Source: Bacteroidetes bacterium HGW-Bacteroidetes-8
Lineage (GTDB): Bacteria; Bacteroidota; Bacteroidia; Bacteroidales; UBA932
Reading direction: 5' to 3'
DNA: 55,008 nt
Assembly: GCA_002840895.1 (NCBI GenBank)
Contig: PHCZ01000010.1
Span: 1 to 55,008, forward strand
Below the pieces are notes generated by a model, which made no database searches, was not told the origin of the DNA, and worked only from the letters and a program-made list of their open reading frames with translations. Position 1 is the first letter of the stretch. Each line of letters begins with the position of its first letter. Positions 32,384 to 41,387 of the stretch are shown here, piece by piece. A program made the position numbers and the translations under genes.

Positions 32384-35300
32384 TTATCTGAACATGAATT
32401 TTAATCCTAAAGTGAATGTCCTCGATAGAGGATATACCGTATAATCCTGTGCTCCACCACTAATTGTTGCAGTAGTAGATGCCTCTACATTAGTTCCCGG
32501 GTAAGAAGTAAATGTAATTACATTATTAACAGCACCGTATATATTTACGCTGCTTAATCCCATTTTTGTTACAAAATTTGATGGAAGATCGTAACCTATG
32601 GTTAGATCGGTAATTTTCAGGTACGATGCATCAAAAATATAGTTGTCAGCTACACCCTTCTCCCATCCGGCTCCAAATCTTTGCAAATTAGTATTTGGGT
32701 AAGATGGAGTCCATCCATACAGAGCGTATTCAAGAGTATTGGAAGGGTTGTACAAATTAGAGTGAAACTGATCTGCCATTCCTGACCAGTGCTTTTGAGC
32801 ACCGTATGAGAATTTACCCATCATTCTGGCAGTTAATCTTTTGTAACGGAAATCTATATTGAACCCTCCGTAGAAATCTGGTTGTGTCTTTCCAATAACC
32901 TCTCTGTCATAGAGAGCATCAATTTTGCCATCTTCATTTAAATCTTTATAGTAGTATCTACCATATCCGGCATAGTTTCCTACCTCTTTCTGACTGATTA
33001 ACAAGGCCTCTTTCGGATCACTCATAATTCCTGCTATTCTGTATCCGTATATAAGGCCGACAGGTTCACCTATTTTTAGAACTGTAGAACCCAGAGATGT
33101 GCCCCCAAATGCGCTTCCTACAATCTCCTTATCCATATCCAGAACCTTACCTCTGTTTGCCGAAATGTTAAATCCAACATTTAAACCCCATTTGGTATCC
33201 TCCAAAAGTTGAGCTCTAATGTCAAACTCAATACCCTTATTCTCAATCTTTGCCATATTGGTATTAACACTTGTAACACCGGCACTTAATGGAAGGGTAA
33301 AACCGAATAACAGTCCATCGGTAATTTTATTATAGACTCCAAGAGTACCTGTAATCCTGTTTTTCCAGAATCCATAGTCAAGAGCTATGTCTATCTGTCT
33401 TGTCTCTTCCCATTTTATAAGATTGTTACCGATTGAGATAGGTATCGATCCCGGTAAATCAAAATAGTTAGAGGTATCAAACATTGTTCTCCAGGAATAA
33501 CGTCCAATACGGTTGTTTCCGGTAACACCCCAACCGGCTCTTAACTTAAGAAACGTAAGTTCTATAGAGTTACTTTTAAGAAATTTCTCTTCGGACATTA
33601 CCCAGGCAACAGCAAAAGAGGGGAAAGTACCCGCTCTATATGCAGGTGCAAACTTTGAAGAGGCATCTCTTCTTACAGTTCCTGTAACGATGTATTTCTC
33701 TTTGTATTTATAGTTTAACCTGCTATAGAATGAGTAATAGGCCGATGCGTCATCTGAACCATTTGAGTAGTTCCACTTTGTAGCGTTATAAATTGCGTTC
33801 TGTATATAGTCATCCGGAAAATTTTGATAATTCTGACTCACATAACCATCTGTATCTCTGTTGAAACTGGATCCAACCATAAATGCAAGCTCCTGGTTTT
33901 TAAAGTCTTTAGTATAGTTCAGAGAGTTATCGTAGGTCTCCTGAGTTGTATATCCGTTATTAACATCTAAAATTCCGTTTACTCCTCTGTAATAGCCACC
34001 GGAACCCGCATATGTATAACTGCCTTGATAATTTGATGACTCATATCTGCTTTCTGCAAATGAGTAGGTAAACTGGTACCTTAGGTTCTTCGAGAAGTTA
34101 ATTCTTGCATACCCATCAATATTGTATCTGAATTCTCTCTTTTTAGTTGGAGCCTCTTTTGCCATCTGAACAGGATTATCCAGGTATCTGTTATGACCGG
34201 TACTCCAAAACCGATAATAATTTCCTGCCTCATCATAAGCTGGAATATCGGGTCTCATCTGATATACCTGACTCATACTCAATGCAGTTAGAGTATTGGT
34301 GTTAGTTCCGTTTACTCTAAAACCGATATCCAAAAATTTAGATGGTCTAAGATCCAGTTTGAAGTTTCCTGTTATTCTTTTATTTTCGTTTCCAATTATT
34401 TTACCTGTGTTTTTTGTAAGTCCGAAAGATGCATAATAGGAGGCAGTTTTTGTTCCTCCACGAATACCTACTGTATTATTCGTATTAATTGGAGTTCTGG
34501 TAAGTACATCTGTCCAGTCAGTATCTGCATTCCCAAAATAGTTAGATACAGCTACAACACCCCACTCGGTTGCAGTTCTGATATCTTTATTAACATTAGG
34601 ATTGATTTGCTTTTGATATTCATAGTTATAAAGAATACTTGAGGCTACCAGCTGTTTATAGTCCTCGGCAGTAAGTCCTTTGATCTTTTGAATATACTGG
34701 TCTGTAGAGACATTTCCGTTATAAAAGACCTCGAAACTATCCTCTTTACCTCTTTTGGTAGTAATAAGAATTACACCGGCACTTCCTTTTGAACCGTATA
34801 TTGCGGCAGCCGATGCTCCCTTTAACACATCAATACTTTGAATATCATTCGGATTGATGAGATTAATATCATAGTCGTCCGGCATCGGAATTTCATCAAT
34901 AACAATGAGGGGTGAAGACTCTCCCTGCAGTGATGTCTCTCCTCTGATTCGGATCTTTACTTGATCGCCCGGTCTACCGTTTCCGCTAATAATCTCCATC
35001 CCAGAAACCTGACCCTGAATAATTCTTCCAATATCTGTAAAGCTTGTATTCTCAATGCTCTTTTCAGTTATTCTTACAACCGAACCTGTAAGGTCCTTCT
35101 TTTTTACCGATCCGTACCCGATTACAACTGCATCTTCCAGCTGGTTCTCTTCCGGGAAGAGGGTAATGTTTGCCACAGATTGGTTTCTAACCTTCATCTC
35201 CTGTGTTTGGAATCCAATGTAAGAGACGACAAGAGTTATCTCCCCACCACCATATTTTATTTGGTAGTTTCCATTATTGTCCGAAACAACAGCCACATTA

Positions 35301-35749
35301 GAGTCTTTAACCTTGATATAGGCTCCCGGTAAGGGCATATCCTTATCATCGGTAATCTTTCCTTTAATTTCAGTAGCGGTTTGATTTTTAACAACATTTT
35401 GCTGTGGCGTACTCTCCTTTCTCTCCTTGAGTGGTGCAAGAATAATCTGCTTTCCAACAAAAGAGAATTCGCAATTTATCTCTTTGCACAGATTTTTCAG
35501 GACATCTTCAAGTCTTTCATTACTGACTTTCAATGATGTAATCTTACCGGAGTTTATTGTGCTTCCGGAGAAAACGAAGGTAAAAGTACACTGTTTCTCA
35601 ATCTCTTTGAGAATAGCTCTTGCCGGGCTTGATTTAATATCCAACGTAATTTTCTCGTTTTGAGCAAAAAGGGAAACCGAGAAGATCATAGTGAATAAAA
35701 ACAAACACCAGCTTCTACAAAAATTTTTCATAGATAAAGTTTTTAACAT
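32384..35749 (-). CDS. SusC/RagA TonB-dependent transporter with signalling domain (locus C)
   Basis: The protein has 1121 residues. Its order is signal peptide (to about 30, SVSLFAQ), STN domain (about 33-110, ILKEIEKQCTFTFVF), regulatory-like domain (about 128-210, KITDDKDMPLPGAYIKV), plug (VVIGYGSVKKKDLTGSV; IYGSKGSAGVILITT) and barrel ending LKFMFR. M7 (35731) is an alternative start with a good signal peptide. The plug motif VVIGYGSVKKKDLTG is the standard Bacteroidota form, unlike the unusual VVVTGYYNANK in loci A and B. Confidence 0.95.
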   Translation of the reverse strand: MLKTLSMKNFCRSWCLFLFTMIFSVSLFAQNEKITLDIKSSPARAILKEIEKQCTFTFVFSGSTINSGKITSLKVSNERLEDVLKNLCKEINCEFSFVGKQIILAPLKERKESTPQQNVVKNQTATEIKGKITDDKDMPLPGAYIKVKDSNVAVVSDNNGNYQIKYGGGEITLVVSYIGFQTQEMKVRNQSVANITLFPEENQLEDAVVIGYGSVKKKDLTGSVVRITEKSIENTSFTDIGRIIQGQVSGMEIISGNGRPGDQVKIRIRGETSLQGESSPLIVIDEIPMPDDYDINLINPNDIQSIDVLKGASAAAIYGSKGSAGVILITTKRGKEDSFEVFYNGNVSTDQYIQKIKGLTAEDYKQLVASSILYNYEYQKQINPNVNKDIRTATEWGVVAVSNYFGNADTDWTDVLTRTPINTNNTVGIRGGTKTASYYASFGLTKNTGKIIGNENKRITGNFKLDLRPSKFLDIGFRVNGTNTNTLTALSMSQVYQMRPDIPAYDEAGNYYRFWSTGHNRYLDNPVQMAKEAPTKKREFRYNIDGYARINFSKNLRYQFTYSFAESRYESSNYQGSYTYAGSGGYYRGVNGILDVNNGYTTQETYDNSLNYTKDFKNQELAFMVGSSFNRDTDGYVSQNYQNFPDDYIQNAIYNATKWNYSNGSDDASAYYSFYSRLNYKYKEKYIVTGTVRRDASSKFAPAYRAGTFPSFAVAWVMSEEKFLKSNSIELTFLKLRAGWGVTGNNRIGRYSWRTMFDTSNYFDLPGSIPISIGNNLIKWEETRQIDIALDYGFWKNRITGTLGVYNKITDGLLFGFTLPLSAGVTSVNTNMAKIENKGIEFDIRAQLLEDTKWGLNVGFNISANRGKVLDMDKEIVGSAFGGTSLGSTVLKIGEPVGLIYGYRIAGIMSDPKEALLISQKEVGNYAGYGRYYYKDLNEDGKIDALYDREVIGKTQPDFYGGFNIDFRYKRLTARMMGKFSYGAQKHWSGMADQFHSNLYNPSNTLEYALYGWTPSYPNTNLQRFGAGWEKGVADNYIFDASYLKITDLTIGYDLPSNFVTKMGLSSVNIYGAVNNVITFTSYPGTNVEASTTATISGGAQDYTVYPLSRTFTLGLKFMFR

Positions 35750-35817
35750 AGTTTTGTTTTTAGGGTTTGAATTATTGTGTCACTATTTTAAACACAATTT
35801 TTTATCTATACCCTAAG

Positions 35818-36852
35818 CTACCTTGAAAAAAAAGATGAGATAGTTGCTGTGCTGTCTTTTATTGTGTAGTCTATGAGTGATATTCTATGCATCAACTCAA
35901 GTACCTGAGAGAGTGACTCCTCCCTGAATTTTGCAGTAAGTGTTTTGGTCATAACTGAGCTGTCTTTTACAACTACATTTACACCATACCATCTCTCGAG
36001 CCTCTTTAGAATATCCGGCATAGATGTCTCATCAAAGATGAGCCACCCCTTTTTCCAGCCAACAGTGGGTTGAATGTCCTCCGGGCGGATAATAGATATC
36101 TTACTAGTCGTTTTGTCCAGTAGAAGTTTCTGCTTGGGAAGTAGCTTCACAAGCTCATTACTCTTGCTATCAAGCATAGATACGCTTCCGGAAATCAGAA
36201 GTAAAGAGAGTGATTTATCGTTCTCGTATGAGCTGAGGTTAAATGTTGTTCCCTTAACATATACAGACATTCCGTTCTTGAGTAAGATCTTCATCGGGAA
36301 GGCAGAGTTCTCCTTCACCTCAAAATAGCCCTCTCCTGAAAATTCAACCTCTCTGTTCTCTCCAAGGAATTTTGAAGGATAATATATTGAACTCCCGGAA
36401 TTGAGATATACCACAGAGCTATCCGGTAGTATAACCTTACCTTTAACGCCATATGGAGTTGAATTTTCGTGATAAGATAGCTGCTGGGAGGCTATAAAAA
36501 CAAGCTGATTGTTTAGATTTTTGTTTTTATTACTAAAGACTGAAAGTGAAATTGACAAAATTATAAGTGCTACCGCTGCTACAGATGCGACAGCGATAAA
36601 CCATCCTCTTAAATAATTTGGTTTAGTAATATTAATCTGTAATTTTTTGTCGTGCTCTCTCAGTAGATTAATAAAAGCATCTGCCTCGCTATCAGATGCC
36701 TCAATATCCGGCATCATAGTGACAACACGGAGATTCTTCTCTTTTACAAAGATCTCCATATTTTCATCTGACTCAAGAGCCCACTCTCTCACCCTTTTTG
36801 CCTCTTCTGCTGTGACCTCTCCCGCGAAGTACTTAATAATTAATTTTTCCAT
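35818..36852 (-). CDS. FecR-type anti-sigma factor (locus C)
   Basis: The protein has 344 residues: cytosolic part with the usual YFAGEVTAEEAKRVREW start, membrane segment about 85-106, FecR domain (VILPDSSVVYLNSGSSI, VKGTTFNLSSYEND) and DUF4974 domain (LKRLERWYGVNVVV). It lies 67 nt after the sigma gene and about 70-85 nt before susC. Confidence 0.94.
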   Translation of the reverse strand: MEKLIIKYFAGEVTAEEAKRVREWALESDENMEIFVKEKNLRVVTMMPDIEASDSEADAFINLLREHDKKLQINITKPNYLRGWFIAVASVAAVALIILSISLSVFSNKNKNLNNQLVFIASQQLSYHENSTPYGVKGKVILPDSSVVYLNSGSSIYYPSKFLGENREVEFSGEGYFEVKENSAFPMKILLKNGMSVYVKGTTFNLSSYENDKSLSLLLISGSVSMLDSKSNELVKLLPKQKLLLDKTTSKISIIRPEDIQPTVGWKKGWLIFDETSMPDILKRLERWYGVNVVVKDSSVMTKTLTAKFREESLSQVLELMHRISLIDYTIKDSTATISSFFSR

Positions 36853-36919
36853 ACTATATATATAACACCAAAACTCTCTTTTCCCCTAACCTTGACAAGC
36901 ATATTGGGGTAATGTTCAT

Positions 36920-37468
36920 TTACAGCCATTCAGCTAAATTTTTTCGTAACATCGCCAATGCTTTGCTTATTCTATACTCTACTGTCTTAATGGATACTCC
37001 CTCTTTGGCTGCTATTTGTGGATAGGTGAGTTCCAAATCTCTATTCATTATAAAAACATCCCTCATTTTCTCGGGCATATTTTCTAATGTTCTCTTTATC
37101 TGTAAACTTAACTCTTTGTTCTCAATTAGAGAGGATGTGTTATCCAACAGGGATCTTTGGTTGAGAATCAAATCTGTCTGTTTCTGTGAGTCTACGTTCT
37201 GAAGTTTATTAATATTGTCTCTTAATTCGTTAAGACACTTGTTTTTAATTGTTTTGATAAGGTATGCCCCAATATTCTGGTTAAAATCCAAAACCTCCCT
37301 CCGCTCCCACAGAGTGAGAAATGCCTCTTGGACAATCTCCTTAGAGGCTTCATAATCATTTAAATATTGGTTAGCGTAATAGACTGCCTTATGGAAATAC
37401 TCCTTATATAGACCTCTAAAGAAGAGCTCGTCACTGGTATAATCAACTCTGGAGATATTGCCTGACAT
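36920..37468 (-). CDS. ECF sigma-70 factor (locus C)
   Basis: The protein has 182 residues. Region 2 (ASKEIVQEAFLTLWERR) and region 4 (NMPEKMRDVFIMNRDLELTY; VSIKTVEYRISKALAMLRK) are typical of the Bacteroidota FecR-partner ECF family. I chose ATG at 37468, since in-frame codons further upstream run into the terminator of the preceding operon. A TATATTTG box ends only 4 nt before this ATG, so the message may be leaderless. Confidence 0.92.
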   Translation of the reverse strand: MSGNISRVDYTSDELFFRGLYKEYFHKAVYYANQYLNDYEASKEIVQEAFLTLWERREVLDFNQNIGAYLIKTIKNKCLNELRDNINKLQNVDSQKQTDLILNQRSLLDNTSSLIENKELSLQIKRTLENMPEKMRDVFIMNRDLELTYPQIAAKEGVSIKTVEYRISKALAMLRKNLAEWL

Positions 37469-37472
37469 TCGG

Positions 37473-37505
37473 CAAATATATGAAAAAGAAAAATAACCCT
37501 GCAAT
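37473..37505 (-). promoter_or_regulatory. Possible promoter of locus C sigma gene
   Basis: On the minus strand ATTG (37502-37505), a 21-nt spacer and TATATTTG (37473-37480) fit the -33/-7 pattern. The implied transcript start falls at or next to the ATG at 37466-37468. Confidence 0.45.
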
Positions 37506-37528
37506 TGAGAGCTTCTCACTGCAGGGTT
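37495..37528 (-). terminator. Terminator of the mrp/MinD operon
   Basis: On the minus strand AACCCTGCA and TGCAGGGTT form a perfect 9-bp stem, with a small inner GAGA/TCTC pairing. It is followed by TTATTTTTCTTTTT. It begins 4 nt after the mrp stop codon. Confidence 0.88.
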
Positions 37529-37532
37529 GGTT

Positions 37533-38339
37533 CTACCTGGTACAAGAGTTAACTATACTGTCGGTTAGCTTAACATATGCCTCTTTAATGGCTGCATCCA
37601 TAAAAAGATCATTCATTCTCCCTGAATCACAGCTGTTACAAACTTCTTCATTAATAGGTATCTGTGCAATAAGCGGAATTTTATACTTTTTAGATAACCT
37701 CTCTCCGCCACCTTTACCAAAGATGTAATATTTCTCTTGAGGATGGTTAACAGGTGTAAACCAGGACATATTCTCCACAATACCCATTACAGGAATCCCA
37801 ATATGATTATCTCTGTACATATTGATAGCTTTTTTAACATCCGAAAGGGCCATCTCCTGTGGTGTAGTTACAATTATTACTCCTGTTGGGAGGAAGCTTT
37901 GAAGAAGTGTTATATGTACATCTCCGGTTCCCGGAGGGGTATCAATTATAAGATAGTCAAGTTCACCCCAAAGTGTATCTTTTAGTAGCTGAGTAAGTCC
38001 GCTGGATGCACGGGGTCCACGCCATATTATAGCCTCATTGGGATCTATAAAAAACCCGATAGACATCACTTTAACTCCAAAACTTACAAATGGTACAACA
38101 TAATTTTTACCATCTATCGTCTCCACATCTGGATATGTACTAATTAAGTTAAATAGCCCCGGTGCAGATGGTCCGTAGATGTCGGCATCGAGAAGTCCTG
38201 TAGAATACCCCTCAAGTGCCAGTGAGAGAGCAAGTCCTGCCGCAACAGTAGATTTACCGACTCCCCCTTTTCCGGATGCAACCAAAATTATGTTCTTTAT
38301 ATTAGGAAGCTCAGTTTTTTGAATTGTATTGTTATCCAT
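37533..38339 (-). CDS. mrp: Mrp/NBP35-type iron-sulfur carrier ATPase
   Basis: The protein has 268 residues. The deviant Walker A is VASGKGGVGKST near residue 22, followed by LLDADIYGPSAP, DTPPGTGDVH and the C-terminal CNSC pair that binds a bridging Fe-S cluster. Mrp proteins assemble or carry Fe-S clusters in the cytosol. It is the last gene of the six-gene DUF134/NifX/MinD operon, 20 nt after the MinD-ferredoxin gene. In this setting it corresponds to the Mrp partner of the anaerobe-specific ORP complex, rather than a stand-alone housekeeping Mrp, which usually carries an N-terminal DUF59 domain that is missing here. Confidence 0.9.
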   Translation of the reverse strand: MDNNTIQKTELPNIKNIILVASGKGGVGKSTVAAGLALSLALEGYSTGLLDADIYGPSAPGLFNLISTYPDVETIDGKNYVVPFVSFGVKVMSIGFFIDPNEAIIWRGPRASSGLTQLLKDTLWGELDYLIIDTPPGTGDVHITLLQSFLPTGVIIVTTPQEMALSDVKKAINMYRDNHIGIPVMGIVENMSWFTPVNHPQEKYYIFGKGGGERLSKKYKIPLIAQIPINEEVCNSCDSGRMNDLFMDAAIKEAYVKLTDSIVNSCTR

Positions 38340-38359
38340 TTTATTGATATTTATAATAT

Positions 38360-39247
38360 TTATTTATAATGAGTTATCTTTTCCCATATTTGTGAGATCT
38401 CTTTGCTTATAGCAGAGTCCGGAGCATACTCTATTACGCTTTTACAGTTGACCATTGCCTCCACTACTCGTGCATCAAAGCTTAGTTTCCCTGCAAACAG
38501 TATCTTATTTTGTGAGCAATACTCCTCAATTCGGTCTGAGATCTCTCGATTGAGATCAAATTTGTTTATCAAAACCCAGGTTGTTGAGTTGAAACCACAC
38601 GTAAGTTCAATCGTTCTTCTAAGATCGTGAAGTCCGGAGATTGTGGGCTCGGTTACAACTACAATGATATCTGTTCCTGTAATTGAAGATATAACTGAGC
38701 ACCCGATTCCCGGAGGACCGTCAATAATAGTTATATCAATTTTATATTCATCTGCTATCTTTTTTGCCCTATCCCTTACTATATTAACAAGTTTACCCGA
38801 GTTCTCCTCTCCCGGAGCTAGCCGACCGTAAACCATATATCCTTTGCGGAATGTACCGGAGTACATACGGCTTTTGTCGTTATCTGTCATTATTATTGCG
38901 TTTGCCGGGCAGACTCTGGTGCAGAGTTTGCAACCGTCACACGAAATCTCATCTATTGTTACTCTCTTAAGAGCAGAAGTCGGCCCTGTGGCTTTTAAGT
39001 GGATTGCATCAAAAGAGCAATAGTCAATGCAAAGAGCGCAGTTTGTACAAAGGTTATAATCTATAGAGGCTTTTTGACCTGCAATATAAACCTGCTCATT
39101 ATCATTTACAGGGTCAAATATTAAATAGAGATTTGCTGCATCAACATCACAATCTGCAAGAACTACTCTCTCTTGCAGAGTGGCAAAGGCTGCACTTATG
39201 CTGCTCTTTCCTGTCCCCCCTTTACCGCTGATTACTGCTATTTCCAT
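38360..39247 (-). CDS. MinD-family ATPase with inserted two-cluster ferredoxin domain (second copy)
   Basis: The protein has 295 residues. Walker A SGKGGTGKSS is at about 7-16 and ADCDVDAANLYL follows. A ferredoxin insert (about 63-115) has CTNCALCIDYC and CDGCKLCTRVCP, able to bind two 4Fe-4S clusters. DGPPGIGC is the switch II region. Such proteins occur in pairs in anaerobes, next to NifX-like proteins. The start overlaps the preceding MinD-ferredoxin gene by 26 nt, which implies coupled translation and likely heterodimerisation. Confidence 0.92.
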   Translation of the reverse strand: MEIAVISGKGGTGKSSISAAFATLQERVVLADCDVDAANLYLIFDPVNDNEQVYIAGQKASIDYNLCTNCALCIDYCSFDAIHLKATGPTSALKRVTIDEISCDGCKLCTRVCPANAIIMTDNDKSRMYSGTFRKGYMVYGRLAPGEENSGKLVNIVRDRAKKIADEYKIDITIIDGPPGIGCSVISSITGTDIIVVVTEPTISGLHDLRRTIELTCGFNSTTWVLINKFDLNREISDRIEEYCSQNKILFAGKLSFDARVVEAMVNCKSVIEYAPDSAISKEISQIWEKITHYK

Positions 39248-40154
39248 ATCTGTGAATTGAGTAAATTGTATTGTACATCTCCATAAAAATGGCTCTCCAC
39301 TCCGGTTTGTGTTTTACCAATAGTTCTCCTTTTGAGTAGAGAGATGCAATCTCTCTGTCAAATGGGATCTCTAAAAGAAGAGGGATCTTTTGCTGAGTCA
39401 GATATGAGTATATTTTATCATCTCCCATACCTGCTCTGTTTATAATCACACCGTAATTCTTGTTCATCGTTTTCAAAGTCTCAACAGATTGTATGAGATC
39501 ACTCAACCCGAATGGTGTAGGTTCGGTAACTAAGATTACAAAATCGGCTATAGCAACTGTCTGGATAAAAGGACAAGAGGTCCCGGGGGGAGAATCCAGA
39601 ATTATAATACCATCATCTCCTGCGGCTTTAACTGCTGCTTTTATTACCGGAACTGGAGAGTAAACCCCTACTTTGCCCCTGGCTTCGATAATTGAAGAGT
39701 TGGTACCTGTAACAAATCTGCTTATCACCCCCAAAGATCTCTCTTTTGTAGTTATAGCATCCGATTGACAAGCGTACGAACAGGCTCCGCAACAGTGGCA
39801 AAGATCTTCAATTACCCTAATTGTTTTAATCCCTTCCAACAAGAAAATTGCATTATAGGAGCAGTACTCCCTGCATCTGCCGCAATAGATACAGTTACTC
39901 TCATCTATTACAGGAACGCTCTGCTTTACATCATAGATCTCTTTACCACCGAATTGTTCGTTGAAATTTGCCGCAGATGCATCTTTATAAAAGAGCAAAT
40001 CATCGGGCTCCTCTGCATCACAATCTACCAGAACAAGTGCCTCATCGAGTTGATAAAGAGTATGAAAAAGATTTGTCGATATTAGAGTCTTCCCTGTCCC
40101 GCCTTTTCCGCTTGCAACTGCAATTTTGATCTTTTGACTAATGGTCGCAGGCAT
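39222..40154 (-). CDS. MinD-family ATPase with inserted two-cluster ferredoxin domain (first copy)
   Basis: The protein has 310 residues. Walker A is SGKGGTGKTL near 15-24. The ferredoxin insert has CIYCGRCREYC and CHCCGACSYAC, and switch II is DSPPGTSCPF. The second cluster motif has CHCC where the common form is C-x2-C with a non-cysteine second position, so an extra cysteine is present. The start overlaps the NifX-domain gene by 17 nt. In Desulfovibrio, equivalent proteins associate with the orange protein and influence cell division; that role here is inferred from gene content only. Confidence 0.92.
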   Translation of the reverse strand: MPATISQKIKIAVASGKGGTGKTLISTNLFHTLYQLDEALVLVDCDAEEPDDLLFYKDASAANFNEQFGGKEIYDVKQSVPVIDESNCIYCGRCREYCSYNAIFLLEGIKTIRVIEDLCHCCGACSYACQSDAITTKERSLGVISRFVTGTNSSIIEARGKVGVYSPVPVIKAAVKAAGDDGIIILDSPPGTSCPFIQTVAIADFVILVTEPTPFGLSDLIQSVETLKTMNKNYGVIINRAGMGDDKIYSYLTQQKIPLLLEIPFDREIASLYSKGELLVKHKPEWRAIFMEMYNTIYSIHRYGNSSNQR

Positions 40155-40476
40155 TAGCTCCGGTAATAAGTGAGTTAGTGATGCAATCCGAGACCAGATC
40201 CTTAGGGCTTTTTGGTTGTGCTCCCATATTTACTTTTATATTACTGGTCTGGAAAAGAGTTATTGCTCTCTGTCCGATACCTCCGGCAATAATTTCGGTT
40301 ACACCCTGCTCTGCCAACCAGGCAGGTAAAAGTCCCGGTTCGTGTGGCGGAGGAGTTATTAGTTTTTCTGAGGTTATAACATTGTCATCTACGTCAATAA
40401 TCGCAAATTGCTGGCAATGGCCAAAATGAGAACAGAGAACTCCGTTTTCCAACGGAATGGCAAATTTATTTTTCAT
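40138..40476 (-). CDS. NifX/NifB C-terminal-domain protein (ORP-like), second copy
   Basis: The protein has 112 residues of the dinitrogenase iron-molybdenum-cofactor-binding fold: CSHFGHCQQFAIIDVDD near 14-30, IAGGIGQRAITLF near 64-76, and a C-terminal tail with HEPGLLPAWL inserted before it. No nif genes occur nearby, so nitrogen fixation is not implied. The family also contains the Mo-Cu orange protein. The tail ends ANACDH, a possible metal ligand. It overlaps the next gene by 17 nt. Confidence 0.88.
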   Translation of the reverse strand: MKNKFAIPLENGVLCSHFGHCQQFAIIDVDDNVITSEKLITPPPHEPGLLPAWLAEQGVTEIIAGGIGQRAITLFQTSNIKVNMGAQPKSPKDLVSDCITNSLITGANACDH

Positions 40477-40487
40477 TTTATTATCTT

Positions 40488-40805
40488 TTAGTGATTTAAC
40501 ATATTTATAATCTCAGTAATTGTCTTGTCTGTATCTTTTAACGCAATAAGCTGGATTTGAAGAGCATCAAAGATAGATTTCACTTTTGCTCCAAACTCTC
40601 CTGACACTACCTGTTTAACCCCTTTAGAGGCTACGGTATTAACAGAAGCAGGGCCTGCTCCCTCTATGTTATCTTTATTAGTGTTGGGAACAAACTCAAT
40701 TGATTTTGTCTCTGTATCGTAAATCACAAAATGTGAACAACGGCCAAAACGGCTATCCAGTTTTGAATCAGGACTATTTCCTGTAGATGTTATTGCAACT
40801 TTCAT
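40488..40805 (-). CDS. NifX/NifB C-terminal-domain protein (ORP-like), first copy
   Basis: The protein has 105 residues with the same fold (SRFGRCSHFVIYD at about 18-30; VSGEFGAKVKSIF near 68-80). It lies 11 nt upstream of its paralogue and 11 nt downstream of the DUF134 gene. It is the closer of the two to the canonical form in length and motifs and could bind a small metal-sulfur cluster. Confidence 0.88.
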   Translation of the reverse strand: MKVAITSTGNSPDSKLDSRFGRCSHFVIYDTETKSIEFVPNTNKDNIEGAGPASVNTVASKGVKQVVSGEFGAKVKSIFDALQIQLIALKDTDKTITEIINMLNH

Positions 40806-40816
40806 ATTATTATTAG

Positions 40817-41224
40817 TTATTTATCTCTATTTTGTTCAAACCTGTTAGAACCACAGAGTGGACACTCTTCAAGTCTCTGCTCTTTTTGAGGGTGGTTAAA
40901 AAAGCACCCGCAACAGCTGCAGGTGTACCATTCACTATCAAAGTAGACCTTGCCCCCTTCGAAAACAATTGTCTTGCCCAAAACAAATGCCTGAGCAATT
41001 TTTCTTCGGGCACTTTCGTAGATTCTAGTGTAAGTTGGTCTTGAAACATTCATAAACGCAGAAGCCTGGACGTGACCCAGAAGTTCATAATCGCTTAATC
41101 TTATCGCTTCATACTCTTCGTAATTTAAAAGTACCGGATGAGTTTCATCCGTAATACCTATCGGCCTGTATCCCTTAAAATGGGGTGGATTATTCATCCT
41201 TCTTCTTCTCTTTGGTCTTGGCAT
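40817..41224 (-). CDS. DUF134 DNA-binding protein, likely operon regulator
   Basis: The protein has 135 residues. It starts MPRPKRRRRM, then GYRPIGITDETHPVLLNYEEYEAIRL, an N-terminal family signature. A sigma-4-like helix-turn-helix (DYELLGHVQASAFMNVSRPTYTRIY) and a C-terminal zinc ribbon (CSCCGCFF, CPLCGSN) follow. It is the first gene of the ORP-like operon. DUF134 proteins commonly accompany NifX/MinD-ferredoxin genes in anaerobes and are presumed regulators. The dyad covering the -7 element suggests that it represses its own operon, possibly sensing metal or redox state through the ribbon. Confidence 0.88.
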   Translation of the reverse strand: MPRPKRRRRMNNPPHFKGYRPIGITDETHPVLLNYEEYEAIRLSDYELLGHVQASAFMNVSRPTYTRIYESARRKIAQAFVLGKTIVFEGGKVYFDSEWYTCSCCGCFFNHPQKEQRLEECPLCGSNRFEQNRDK

Positions 41225-41236
41225 ATTATGAGCATT

Positions 41237-41276
41237 TGTTCACTACAAAAGTAATGAACATTTGTCAGTATCCAAT
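41237..41276 (-). promoter_or_regulatory. Promoter and operator-like dyad of the DUF134 operon
   Basis: TGTTCACTAC and GTAATGAACA (plus strand 41237-41260) form a dyad around AAAA. The -7 box TACTTTTG (minus, 41246-41253) lies inside it, with ATTG at 41273-41276 as a weak -33 element 19 nt away. ATGAGCATTTGT and ATGAACATTTGT also form a direct repeat 25 nt apart over the same stretch. The predicted leader is about 15 nt. Confidence 0.6.
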
Positions 41277-41387
41277 TTTTTTCGGAGATAAAAAAACCTG
41301 TCTAATCCGGAGTTCCTCTTCTTACAGTATAATATTTAAGAATTTACCATCATATTATGCTGTTTGAATTCTGTTTTTTAAATCTGT

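Noticed and set aside
11024-37468. Polysaccharide utilisation loci with defined glycan targets
   Set aside because: No glycoside hydrolase, polysaccharide lyase, sulfatase or hybrid two-component regulator is encoded, so a glycan substrate cannot be supported.
40138-40805. Nitrogen-fixation gene cluster from the NifX/NifB-domain proteins
   Set aside because: No nifHDK, nifE/N or radical-SAM NifB is present; the small single-domain proteins with MinD-ferredoxin partners fit the ORP-type group better.
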